Below, one piece after another: positions 21,321 to 31,421 of a stretch of 64,000 nucleotides of DNA (positions are counted from its first letter, which is position 1; each line of letters begins with the position of its first letter). The position numbers and the translations under genes were made by a program. The stretch lies in assembly GCA_039619475.1 (NCBI GenBank), contig CM077115.1:155471774-155535773 (forward strand), read 5' to 3'. Origin of the DNA: Icerya purchasi. Taxonomy: Eukaryota; Arthropoda; Insecta; Hemiptera; Monophlebidae. The notes beneath the pieces are model-generated. The model worked only from the letters and a program-made list of their open reading frames with translations. It made no database searches and was not told where the DNA came from.

Positions 21321-21756
21321 GAAATTCGAGTTCGCTCCCGACAAATAGCGCTCTTTCCAACAGTATATCATATGCCCAGAGAAAAAAATATTTTTTCCCA
21401 AAAGTTTGAGTTTTCGAAGCCCCGAAGGACTAATTTTAAAGTTGGAAACCTAGATGTTCTAAACCAAAGAAATGTGCGTGCATGTGCATGTGCATATTTT
21501 CAACTTTGTTCAAAATTTTGAGCTATAATATTTGCGTCGCAAAGAGGGAATTACATATTAGATCTCCCGCTTTTTGAACTGTTTGTAAACTTCGAAAGTT
21601 TCATTGAAAAAATAAAATATGGTTTTGTTCTCGACAAATAACGATCTTTCCAACGATATATCACATGCTCGAAAAAAAATATATTTTTTCCAAAATTTCG
21701 AGCTTTCAGCGCCCCGAGGGTCTAATTTTAAAGCTGGAAACTCAGATGTTGCATAA
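21321..21756 (+). repeat. Two direct copies of a dispersed repeat, period about 292 bp
   Basis: Units at about 21321-21460 and 21613-21756 share CGACAAATA, CTTTCCAAC, ATATCA.ATG, a run of A followed by ATATTTTTTCC, then GCCCCGA and CTAATTTTAAAG.TGGAAA. A third copy lies on the minus strand at 34342-34500. No coding is seen. Confidence 0.75.
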
Positions 21757-22185
21757 TATTGTATTGTCATCTCTAACAAGCATTTCTGCAAAAGGACACT
21801 TTTTTTAATTCATCGGGAGGTAGATGAAAAATCGTTCGCAAAGTTCCCCCCAGACAGACAGAATGATAAACCGAGTTAAATAAAAAGCTATAAAAATTAC
21901 ATATATTATTGATTATACTCGTAACAAAAAATTTTGCATAAAATATTAATGAAGCACCTAAAAATATGGACTGTATTTTTTCTTTTTTCTTTTAAAGGTA
22001 AGAAAACCCTAACAAATCATCAATATTTACTTTAAATTATTGATTTTTTTCAGATTTTTGTGTATTTATAATAACTATTTTAGTGCTCATGGGGGGTTTA
22101 GCCCCCCACCACCACCCGTGGGCACGACCTTGCATTTAAGGTTTAAAACTAAAACCATGTCGTGACTATTAGCTAAGAGATCGGC

Positions 22186-22536
22186 TTGTCTTTAGATAAT
22201 AAAACTCTATTATATAAAATAGCTCTAAAACCGATCTGGCTGTATAATATACAGCTGTGGGGCTGCACAAAAACATTAAACTTACAAAAAATACAGCGAT
22301 ACCAAAATAGGGTACTGAGAACCATCACTGCAGCCTCCTGGTACGTCTCAAACGATACCCTCCATAATGACTTAAATGTCATGTTTGTGGAGGAAGAAAT
22401 CAAAAAACAAGCAAATAAACATGTCGCCCGACTTAGCATTCATATGAATCCATTTAATACCAATTTGCTGGATAACTCCAGTGAAATACGCGGACTGTGG
22501 CGAAATAAGCCTTTAGACCTTGTCCAGCCATTGTAA
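22186..22536 (+). pseudogene. Jockey ORF2 C-terminal fragment
   Basis: The 116-codon frame reads DNKTLLYKIALKPIWLYNIQ, LWGCTKTLNLQKIQRYQNRV, then AASWYVSNDTLHNDLN, VEEEIKKQANKHVARLSIHM and NPLDLV-like NKPLDLVQPL before the stop. These are the hallmark residues of the Jockey clade (LKPIW.Y.IQLWG, WYVSN..LH.DL, PLDL). The clade lacks RNase H, consistent with an end here. The ATG at 22186 is internal to the original protein; the frame is broken upstream by a stop and by the inserted transposon. Confidence 0.85.
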
Positions 22537-22574
22537 AGTTCGGAGGGAGAGTACTACCCCTCCACAAAACATTC

Positions 22575-22630
22575 TTCATCACATTAAATTAATCGCTAAA
22601 CGACCACTAAAGTTGGTCAGTTGTGATGAA
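22575..22630 (+). other. Jockey 3' UTR stem-loop
   Basis: TTCATCACA (22575-22583) pairs with TGTGATGAA (22622-22630), nine perfect pairs, and an inner GACCA (22602-22606) pairs with TGGTC (22614-22618). The structure ends at the start of the poly(A). Confidence 0.6.
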
Positions 22631-22670
22631 ATAAAAAATAAAAAAAAAAAAAATATATATATATGTATAG

Positions 22671-22898
22671 AAACGTGTTTAACTATCAAAATAAATTAAT
22701 TAACGTAAAAAAATTGAAAAATATTTTGGAAAATTATTATATACATAGATAAATTTCAGAAAGTTTGGAATAATTACAACGGCATGGCATATCAGTATTT
22801 TCCGGATATTACAGAAAGAATAGATAATAAAATTTTTAACCCAAATTTTTTTAATGTACAGTTCATAACCGATCATGGAATATTTAAAGTGTACTTGT
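22671..22898 (+). mobile_element. Family Y copy Y1, part 2
   Basis: Matches Y2 at 39735-39955. Reading: WNNYNGMAYQYFPDITERID, then NPNFFNVQFITDHGIFKVYL, the (T/S)GHG.F..YL motif seen before the Cys/His segment of R1-like LINEs. The last 8 bp GTACTTGT is duplicated at 23373-23380 around an insertion. Confidence 0.65.
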
Positions 22899-23372
22899 TC
22901 GTGAAATATTTGACATTTAATGCTAAGCCGTAAAGCTTTATTTGAATATGTTCGCTATCGCTTTTGTTAAATAATGCTGCGCTATCGGGAAGCTACAGTT
23001 CTGTATTATCTGTGGCTTATCAGCTGCCACTTCGCGTAGCGCTGCTTTATAATAAAATATGTCCGTTAATCGTTCGTTATAACCCGAGAATATATCGCCG
23101 TGTTTTTGTTATCATCCTTTGTTTTTTTTGTTTATTTATCCCGTTTTCTTTCGCTGTGTTTTGTTTTATTTATCCCCGTTTTCAATAGTCCCGTTTTTCT
23201 TACCTTTATCCTCTCGTCCGTTCATTTTCTTCGTTTAAATAATCCCGTTGTTAATTTGCGTCATTTCCTAATTTCATTCCTCCTTTTTTATCTGTTTACG
23301 TTTCGTATTTTTAGAAAAAGCCCTTTTCAGAGCTCCCGTGCTCAAATTTTCAGATCACAATTACCAGCAACA
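22899..23372. mobile_element. Unclassified 474-bp insertion with 8-bp target duplication
   Basis: Flanked by GTACTTGT on both sides (22891-22898, 23373-23380); comparison with uninterrupted Y2 shows the flanks were contiguous. The insert is T/C-rich on plus, begins TCGTGAAATATTTG and ends ATTACCAGCAACA; I see neither inverted ends nor a poly(A). Open frames at 22964-23188 and 23100-23384 are hydrophobic by composition and not convincing. Confidence 0.6.
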
Positions 23373-23380
23373 GTACTTGT

Positions 23381-23548
23381 ATAAATATGGCATAGCAAAG
23401 TCGTAAAATTGCGTTAGGTGCAATTTTCAGGATAGTGTGTATTATATTTTACTGGGGTGCAATTACAGTAATACCGATTCCGAAGATAATGCGGAACACA
23501 TGGTAACAAATAAATTCAGCAACTTTAATAAAACTACAATACAAGAGG
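23381..23548 (+). mobile_element. Family Y copy Y1, part 3 (C-terminal Cys/His segment)
   Basis: Reading continues IKYGIAKS, stop, NCVRCNFQDSVYYILLGCNY: Cys-x2-Cys and a distal Cys as in the terminal zinc-like motif of R1/I-like LINEs, with Tyr in place of the usual His. The block ends in CTACAATACAAGAG, also found at the end of Y2 (near 40105), so this is close to the coding end. Confidence 0.55.
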
Positions 23549-24840
23549 TTTTTTTTTTTTTTTTTATGGGTCCCCATTCCAGATGTAACTGGTGGAGCAA
23601 GTTTATTCATATAATATAGTTAACATTTTACATTGTAGTTGTCCCAGAACTTTTGCAAAAACACTTCTCGTTCTGAGATCAACTGGATTTCACTTAATAT
23701 AAATTGCACAACATATAAATTAGAACGAATGATCAATTTTAAATATCTACATTTTTTTTTTTTTTTGACATTAACAGTTGCTTTCATTTCTGTCTCTTTC
23801 TCTTCTATACTTTGTATAAAATTATCAAAATTTACAACGTAATTCTTACTGGCATCAACACACACAAAAAATAACATAACCACAAAAATTCTATTCTAAC
23901 ATTTAACTTCTGTTATATAAAATTAAGACATTTTTTCGTTACATTTCTCGTTACATAAAATTCTAAAATTTTTTAAATAACAATAACAATCCTATAAAAT
24001 ATAACAAACGTTACATAAAAGTGGGACATTTCTTTGGGACATTTTTTCGAATGAGGGGTAGCCTAAGAATTACGTTGAAATTAATATATGTATATACATA
24101 TATTACCGTGTGCTCAATGCTGATATCACGTGACTCTGGCTTCTCCAAACTCCTCCAGTTTCACAATTAGATCAAGAAAAAGGACGGAAAAACCAACCAA
24201 GCTAAACAAATAGCTATCGCACGGTGGCTCGGTCGCCGTGTCCTCCGAACTATCAACCTCGCCTGGGGGCTCGCGTTATGGGTCGCGTAATAGACGCGAA
24301 TAAATTCGAATTGTTAATAAAACACACACAATTAGACCACGCGTCGGTGACTAGAATACTTCGGAACAAAATGCAGCTGATCGAGACATTTAACAGATAA
24401 GCAACGCAAATATAAAAATATTAAAAATTCTTCACGCGCATTAATTGTTATGTCGACGGACAATAAATTTAATTTAAAAATTGATGCGGGTCCGCTGACC
24501 ACGCAACGCTTCGATAACGGTAACTCTTTTAGAGCAAAACGGATACTAAACGGATTAATTACCGAACGACCGAAAGACTCGCGAAAACCCAGGTAGTCGA
24601 TCAGCTGTCAGTACTGTCCGACCAGTCGCACCGACGCATCATACTTATCATACACGTAATTTTTGGCAAAATTACATTAGTCGGGCAGTACGTCTAGCCT
24701 TTGTTAATTTTACGTTATTATAATTGTGTTGGTACGGCATCGGAATAAGATTCCAACTTCCCAACTGTTCGAACCATGTAATATCAACTACGTTACTTTA
24801 CCCGGTTCGAATATTACTTGAGAAATATATATATATGAAA
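23549..24840. other. No supported gene; T-run and small inverted repeats
   Basis: A T17 run at 23551-23567 starts a block that may be a minus-strand retroposon with poly(A), family unknown. A GC-richer stretch 24180-24700 has no coding I recognise. At 24611-24622 and 24678-24689, GTACTGTCCGAC and GTCGGGCAGTAC form an inverted repeat around a second hairpin (GTAATTTT/AAAATTAC, 24656-24675). An LTR-like look around 24726 was not confirmed. Confidence 0.4.
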
Positions 24841-24920
24841 TACTATGCTGTGTTGATCGATAAGAAATAAAATAAAAACATAAAATTTAATCTATGTTTT
24901 TCATTTCTCACAGCATAGTA
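24841..24920. other. 80-nt strong hairpin
   Basis: TACTATGCTGTG at 24841-24852 and CACAGCATAGTA at 24909-24920 pair perfectly; further in, AGAAAT pairs with ATTTCT and AAAACATA with TATGTTTT, leaving a 10-nt loop and a one-sided bulge (TTGATCGATA). It resembles a small MITE or a precursor-type RNA hairpin; nothing decides between them. Confidence 0.55.
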
Positions 24921-25004
24921 AAACCAGAATTCCAATCACAAAATCAATATTTTATTTACGTTACTCAACTATAGACTCATGACAATATTTTATAAATTTA
25001 CAAA

Positions 25005-25862
25005 TATAAATCTAGGCACCGTGACCTGGGGGGCTATTACGGCGCCTAGATTCATTGGAAATTATAGAAGGCGGTGCAGTCCGTTCAATGCTGCAAAATT
25101 CAACACTGCCTGAACACAATCCGGGTAGTTCGATAACAGATGGTGGGGTGAGGTATGACTAGAAGTACGGGAAGTATGCCGGCACCACTTCAGCAGATGC
25201 TCTACGGTTGGCGAGGCGATGAACCCGCACAGAAGACAGGTGGACGGAGGGGGAGCTCCTTCAAAGACGTAATTGTGTGACGGTGCAGTGTACCCCAGAC
25301 GCAGTCTCGATAGAATCGACAAATTCCTACGTGAGACGCGAAACGGCGGCCATCATGGGTCGGTGTTCGACTTTATGGACTTGAGCCAGGTCGTTTGTTC
25401 TGACCATAGTTTGCGTCACTCTTCAGCAAAGTGCATCCAAAAGACTGATGACCCTAATGGAGGCAGTACAGCGTTAAACGGCATCGGACTAGATTGAATA
25501 ACCGTAGCAGCCAAGTCAACCCGCTCATTGCCGGGAACCCCAACATGGCCAGGGACCCATAAGAATGTGGCATATACGAGTACTTCAGATCGTGAAAGTT
25601 GGAATAGAAGGTTTTGTATTTTAATTAGTAGATAGTTGCAACTGTCTGGGCTCTGGATGGCTTTGATAGATTGAAGTGAGTCGGTAATAAGAAGGGCATT
25701 TTGAGACGCTGGGCTTGAAGAATATGTCTCAAGACAAAGAAGGATCCCAAACATTTCTGCCTCTAAAATGGAGCGGTAGTCGTTTAGGAGCTTGGTGCAC
25801 ATTACATCTCCGATTTCATAAGCGCATGCACTTGGTGAAGGAGACTTAGTAGGACTCGCTTT
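25005..25862 (-). mobile_element. Family B LINE copy B1, 5'-truncated
   Basis: Minus strand, beginning in RNase H just after the first aspartate motif (KASPTKSPSPSACAYEIGDV, near 25860). RNase H continues at 25416-25802: ILEAEMFGILLCLE, NALLITDSLQSIKAI and FLWVPGHVGVPGNERVDLAA. The C-terminal part at 25062-25322 has SRLRLGYTAPSHNYVFEG, TCLLCGF and TVEHLLKWC, the Cys/His segment. Stop at about 25062, then a stem-loop at 25011-25050. No long poly(A) remains. Its sister copy is B2 at 55159-56737. Confidence 0.8.
25011..25050 (-). promoter_or_regulatory. Family B 3' UTR stem-loop, copy B1
   Basis: In element sense TCTAGGCGCCGT pairs with ACGGTGCCTAGA (12 pairs, one G-U). It sits between the ORF2 stop and the element end, as does the different but equally paired stem of B2 (56657-56700). 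Inferred to be the structure recognised by the element's RT. Confidence 0.7.
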
Positions 25863-27335
25863 AATATTTTATTTTAACGTATTTATTTATGTATATACTC
25901 GTATGTATATATGTATATAAAAAATTTAAAAAAGCTGTAGAAAAAAAAAGTTAAACAATCCAAAAACAAAAGAATATTACAATGGTAAAATAAAAAGATA
26001 ATAAAATAAAATAGAAATATGTAGAACAGATAGCTGGTCTTTTGGTAGAGGTAGATCTTCGAGCAGCCTTAAAAACCTGTTGACTTGTTTGGAAATGCGA
26101 TTGGAAAAAGCTTACATGATACATTAAAACGCACCCTATGTAAGTAGCGACGCTCGGTGCGTGGGTCTGCCTTAAAGGGCAGAACACACATCAAAAGGGC
26201 CTAGCATCCAAGACCGTTGGGAGACAGACGTATAAGGCGTCAGAGGAAGACAACAAACTTACTCGCGACGCATTCGACACTATGTCACGAAGGTCTAAAA
26301 TCGCACGTTGGCTAAAATGGAACAACCGTTTGAATAAATGATTATTTAAGTAAAAGAAAAGAAAAGAAAAGAAGAAATTAATTAAATAATAAGAAATAAA
26401 TGAATAGTGTTGCAGTAAATATAAAGGAGAAATGCACACAAATCGGTGTATAACTGGTCTGAAAGCGAAAATGTAACAATCGAGTTATCAGAGTTAATGC
26501 GATCTATTAAAGTGCGTAGTGTGAGTGGTTTGTGAATGATGATTTATCAATATCGTCTCGTTTCCTTTATCGCGGTGTGTAAAGGAACTCTTATCTGGTG
26601 CGAGACGATCCGATGATTAATATTTGTTTACTTTTGTTCTCTATCGTCGAAATTCAATTTGAAAATATTCTTTAACTGTACGATTTAAGTTGTCAGCCTA
26701 TTATCGGCGTGACGACTTCGAACTCGGCGGAAGGTAGTTGTAACAAACCAAATGGGCTGGTTCTTTTAATTTAAGTATTATATATAAAAGATGTAAAAAT
26801 TATAATAATCAAATCAAATCAAATCAGGTTTATTATTATTATTATTGTACATATATGTATGTATGAGCAATGGATTTAACAAACAATAAAAATTTCTTGA
26901 AATAAACAAAATTTTAAGATAAAAACAGAAAAACTATCAATTAAGCAGGACAAGTATTCATCCATACATATGCACATGTAAAAGGTAAAGTTACATGCAC
27001 TCACTAATACGCTCATTCGTATATACACCTACTTAGTGATTGCAAACATAAAATGTAGAAATGTAAAACTACACTTACGATCACAGTAACAGTAAAATGA
27101 CAACAAAATGAAAACAAAATTTGTTATAAGTTTATGTGTATATGCGTCCATTTTTTAGTGTTGACGTATGAACTCTCATCTGCTTGTACAATTACTCTCA
27201 CAATTATCGACATATACCTCAAATGTATGTTTCTTCCAGACAGCTCAGCTGTATCTCACATGAGATTGAGCAAACAACCACTCACAAGAATACCGTACAT
27301 AAACTACTTGTAACTCAACATAGCTGATGTTCCCA
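25863..27335. other. No supported gene; repeats and a hairpin
   Basis: A (GAAAA)n-like run at 26352-26375 may be the tail of a plus-strand retroposon (about 26030-26340) of unknown type. A hairpin at 26552-26609 has outer stem ATCGTCTCG/CGAGACGAT and inner TTCCTTT/AAAGGAA. At 26811-26870 a minus-strand family T-like tail shows TTGAT units and (TAA)n. The rest is AT-rich, with dinucleotide-like ATGTATGT runs. Confidence 0.45.
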
Positions 27336-28251
27336 TAATAATAATAATAATAATAATAATAAACAGGGAGAAACATGTCAAATAAATTTGATAGATCAGT
27401 GGAAAACTAAAGCATTACATGGAAAACACATTAAAGAATTGGCAGAAGAATATGTTGATAGGCAGGCCTCAAACAGGTGGCTTAAGAAAGGAGAATTGTT
27501 TCCTTAAACTGAAGGTTTCTTAATAGCCATACAGGACCAAGTGTTAAGAACAAACAATTATAAAAAATATATAATTAAGGATATAACAGCTGTGGATAGA
27601 TACAGAAAATGTGGTAAGGAAGGCGAAACAGTACAGCATCTATTAGGAGGATGCGAAAAAATGGCGCAAGAATTTTATACTAGAAGACATGACGATGTAG
27701 CGGGGATTATTCACCAGGAACTGGCCGTTAAGTATGAATTAATTAGGGAAACCGGAAAAAGTCCTGGGAAATAAAGAGATTAAGCTATACTGGAATAGAA
27801 CAATACTAACCAATAAGACAATAAGGCATAATAGGCCAGATATCTTATTAATAGACAACAAGCGCAAAGTAGGCCTGAATATAGATATAGCCATACCAAG
27901 CAGCAAAAACATAAATAACACATACGAAGAGAAAGTTAGGAAATATGAAGAATTAAAGCAAGAAGTAAAGCAAATGTGGAAATTGAAAGAAATAATAGTG
28001 GTCCCATTAATAGCGGGCAACACCGTAATAATACCCAAGAAACTGATTAAAAATATAATTGATCTCCAGTTGCCGCAATACCTAGTCGAGAATATACAGA
28101 AAACAATCATGCTGAACACTGCAACACATATGCGAATATTCACAAACGAGATGAAAATGAATACTGCTTACTAAAGTATAGTCGCATTATTAATAAAAGT
28201 ACCAGTTGAAGGACTGTGATTGAAGAAAAAATAATAATAATAATAATAATA
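27336..28251 (+). mobile_element. Family W LINE C-terminal fragment between (TAA)n arrays
   Basis: Plus strand with stops: INLIDQWKTKALHGKHIKEL, ASNRWLKKGELFP, stop, TEGFLIAIQDQVLRTNNYKK, then RYRKCGKEGETVQHLLGGCE (Cys..Cys..His..Cys), HDDVAGIIHQELAVKYELI, and at 27974-28174 IIVVPLIAGNTVIIPKKL with ENIQKTIMLNTATHMRIF. This C-terminal region, with LHG, TEGF..AIQDQV and IIHQ.LA, occurs after the RT domain of a LINE group abundant in insect genomes. The tail is (TAA)n at 28230-28251; another (TAA)n at 27336-27362 bounds the 5' side. Confidence 0.7.
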
Positions 28252-28469
28252 ATAGGAATAATAGTAATTCGAAAAGGCAAAATAAAGAATTGTGAATAGT
28301 TTTGCGTGTGTATTTTAAGTTAGGTTAGCGATAAATGTACCGAGTTCAGAAATGTAGAATTTTTGTATCAACGTAATCGGGTTGCATCAGAAAAATTTCG
28401 AGAGATCTATTGAAATTGCTATGATGTAAGTCATTGTAGATTTAATTTTCAGATAGATTCAATTGTGTT

Positions 28470-28795
28470 AGTTTTTAAAATAGCATTATTTTTTTATTTT
28501 TTATTTTTTTTTTTTATTTTTTTATTTTTATTTAATCATTTATATACTTCTCTCCTGTTTTCAATATATTTCAACATATTTATACAAACAATTTTTATTT
28601 TGCTTCAATTCAATTTATTATATGTATTTATCTTTACTTCATTTAATTTCATGCTTTTATCGCTATATTCGCACTTCATTGTAATTCGGAGATATTATGT
28701 TTAATTTTACGTTTTGTTTTCACTATTCGTGCTACGTAGTGCATTTGTGAAATTTTGTAATAATAATAATAATAATAATAAATTGAAATTGAAAT
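28470..28795 (+). mobile_element. Family T 3' end, copy T2
   Basis: T-rich DNA ends in a stem-loop at 28718-28752 (TTTCAC ... GTGC loop GTGC ... GTGAAA), then (TAA)n at about 28758-28782 and ATTGAA units. The layout is that of T1. The 79-codon hydrophobic frame at 28465-28704 is a composition artefact. Confidence 0.6.
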
Positions 28796-29220
28796 TGAAT
28801 TATACGTGTATGCCTGCGTTAGTAATAAAATCGAGTGTGAATAACGTCACGGTGAGTGTCGAGGCTTGCGATTGAATATTAGTAATAGTAAAAAGGTGTC
28901 GGAAATCTCGGCGATTTCCGATTAATGGAAAATATCGCATTAGAAGCGATGCCCAGACACAACTGCTCAGCTGCGAAAATTACTGCATATAAATAGATAT
29001 ATCTTTCGAAGCAGCGGGCTTCTTCTTTTTTCCTCAACGTCCAATCATTTTGTCGCAAGTTGTATTTAGCAGAACATCATTAACGGAGTCCAGTAGAATA
29101 ACCGCGAAAGAGGAAATGTTATTTTTTCAATGGCACCCGAACTAGTTTAAACTTTGATTGAAGAAGGTGAAACCGTAACACGATGCAATATTCAATATTT
29201 TACGCTGTGAATGTAAGTAA

Positions 29221-29402
29221 AGTAACTCCCATGGATATCCTTGATAGACTATCATGGATTGTGAAGTTAAGCTTTTCATAATGGTACTTAAGGTTCTTAA
29301 TGGGGATCTGATGAGAATACTGGGGCCAGTTCCTTTTTCATGGGATTCGCCTTTACTTTCTCCCAGATAATTCTCTGGCACCCAATTATTCCAGATTAGG
29401 TA
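29221..29402. repeat. Dispersed repeat, copy 1 (about 182 bp)
   Basis: Shares with 35221-35403 long blocks such as ATCATGGATTGTGAA, TTAAGCTTTTCATAATGG, GATCTGATGAGAATA and GGGGCCAGTTCCTTT. Both copies are in the same orientation. Neither ends in a poly(A) or has clear inverted ends; a weak minus-strand frame (29142-29381) is not conserved in the second copy. Confidence 0.75.
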
Positions 29403-31421
29403 TATACTTATGCTTCACTATTTCCGCTTCCTTAGTCGTGTCTAATATGGTCCGATTCTGTCTTTTCCTTTACCGCGTTTCATTTCTGACACTACGAAAT
29501 TACATTTTACCGCTACAGAAATCTTAAATTTTTTACATCGTAATTCTGCTCTTAATGTAATTTTACAATAGATTCTGAGCCGTGTAGGATTTTTATTAAA
29601 TGAACTGGCTGCTAAACCCGCTAATGAACCAGTCAATATTTAATTTCCGCGGCCTACTCAAAGTTTAATGCCAAGTTGACCGCACTTCAGAAGCGACCAC
29701 AAAGCAGAGCCAGCTGCATAGAACTCTGTCCTCGGTGAGACTGGTCTTGTCTAATGCGTTGTTGTAGAGTTTCACTCCGTAGCATTTACGTTACACACCC
29801 ATTAATAATATTTTATTTTCTGTATCCTGTACATTTTACGAGCGTGGTGCATGATGTTATGCTGGCGTATTGTCAGTCTGCTATACTGAGATGACTATGT
29901 TACTAAATGAGCTGAAATTTAATCACACATGATGCTATTTCGGCACACGTTTTGTTTTCTATTTTCACTCGAGGTTAGAAGTAAAATAGATAGACACGAA
30001 TTTTTCTAGAAATTCCTCAGCTCAAGAAGTAACCACTCTATTTAACACTCATAAATCTGTTTCTTGACAAATTTTACTTCCATCAGAGATGAAATAAACG
30101 GAACCTTTACACAATCACTCGAATCATTGCATTGCAATCTGCTCTTATTCTGTCTCTTGGACATTTTTTACTCGCCGTAGGATAAACCGGTAAAAAAAAC
30201 TGAAAGCGGAGGAGAGAAACTGGCTATAGAAGTTATTCAGAGAAAGAGATGACAATAGCTACTGACAGAATGGAAAACATGCGTAACGAGTCATTAGGAC
30301 TCATAAAACTAGCAGTATATGGGAAAATAAAGTAGAGGAAAAGTGCTAAAAGAACGGAAAAAGTTTTTTTGTGTTTGCTAACGATTTTACCTACTCGCGA
30401 TAGACCGCAAACAACTGTAGAATAATGCGTGCGATCCAATCAGCATGAGAAGAAAAAAAATCTCCATCCGGAAATGTGGCGCGTCTGCGGAGCAGTTGGA
30501 CACAATGTTCACTCTGAAGAAGACAGAATGACTGATTATTCAGCATTCAAACGGAAAAGCTACAGAAGACAAGTTTCTGACGCTTTAAGGAAATGAAGAG
30601 CAACTATAAATAAGTTCAGCGTGCTTATTAAATTATAGCACAGAATTCATAATGGTCCAGCAGAATACCCATCATCTTAGCCCAGTAGCACTACTATGGC
30701 TGCCATTTAAAACGGTAAGGTGCGAAAAAAATACTGGGATAAGAAGAAACTGATGGAATTAATTAAACGCTAATACGGCGGCGTATTAAGGACGATCGTT
30801 TTTAGTAATAAACGAACGATTTTAAAAGAAGCACAGTGTGGAGCAGGAGTATAACGAGTCAGTAATTTTGAGTGGTGAACTGCTCTTTCAATGGACAAAG
30901 ACGAGCGCATTCAAATAATAAAACATAATTGTCTCAGCACAAAAAAAAAAAAAAAACGAAAAAAAAAAGAAGCGAAGGAAATAATAGAGAAGCAATAAGA
31001 AGAAGTTAAAAGAAGCCTGTGACCAAATCGAAAATGAAAAAGTGGGGAAATAGGTACGAGAAGTCTGAAAACCGATGGTGAGATGATGGATAAAATTGAA
31101 TGTACATATATTAAAAATAAAATAGATTCGCCATTGTGCTCTCACTGCGTCCGGGCACTCCTAAAACTTAACTGTTTATTTTTTGGAATGCTAATACTCC
31201 ATGTACCAATCTCAAAAATTTAATTACAATTCATTGAAAAAAATAACCGATAATCCAGTTGCATTAGAAACAGTCCATATTTTCTCGAAAACGTAAATGT
31301 GATAAACTCTATCTGATATTTAATAATTACATTCAGGTGCTTCTTAGCAGCAGTATATTGGTATCTGACAAAAAAGAAAACGTTATATCATTTACACAAT
31401 GGGAAGGGACAACAGAAACCG

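Larger units (their letters stand above)
20464..22131. mobile_element. hAT-like non-autonomous DNA transposon, 1668 bp, inside Jockey
   Basis: Ends: left GCAGGCTAGTGCCCA, right (reverse complement) AAGGTCGTGCCCACG, an imperfect terminal inverted repeat. Flanks: GCATTTGA (20456-20463) and GCATTTAA (22132-22139), an 8-bp target-site duplication with one change. Removing the element and one duplicate restores the Jockey frame across the junction without a gap, which fixes both boundaries. 8-bp duplications are typical of hAT. No transposase is visible. Inside are an 88-bp-arm inverted repeat (20701-20993) and two copies of a dispersed repeat (21321-21460, 21613-21756). G-runs sit near both ends. 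Confidence 0.75.
22132..22670 (+). mobile_element. Jockey LINE, part 2 and 3' end
   Basis: Jockey resumes after the duplicated target: RFKTKTMS, stop, LLAKRSA, then DNKTLLYKIALKPIWLYNIQ and the 3' UTR. A stem-loop at 22575-22630 precedes a poly(A) with AAATAAAAAATAAAAAA (from 22629). Beyond the tail family Y sequence resumes, so the Jockey copy is a 5'-truncated insertion in Y1. Confidence 0.8.

Noticed and set aside
24800..24815. GGTTCGAAT resembling a tRNA T-arm / B box
   Set aside because: No acceptor or anticodon arm can be folded around it; no tRNA gene was found in the window.
24726..24850. Possible solo LTR starting TGTGTTGG
   Set aside because: No matching CA end, target duplication or primer-binding site could be found.
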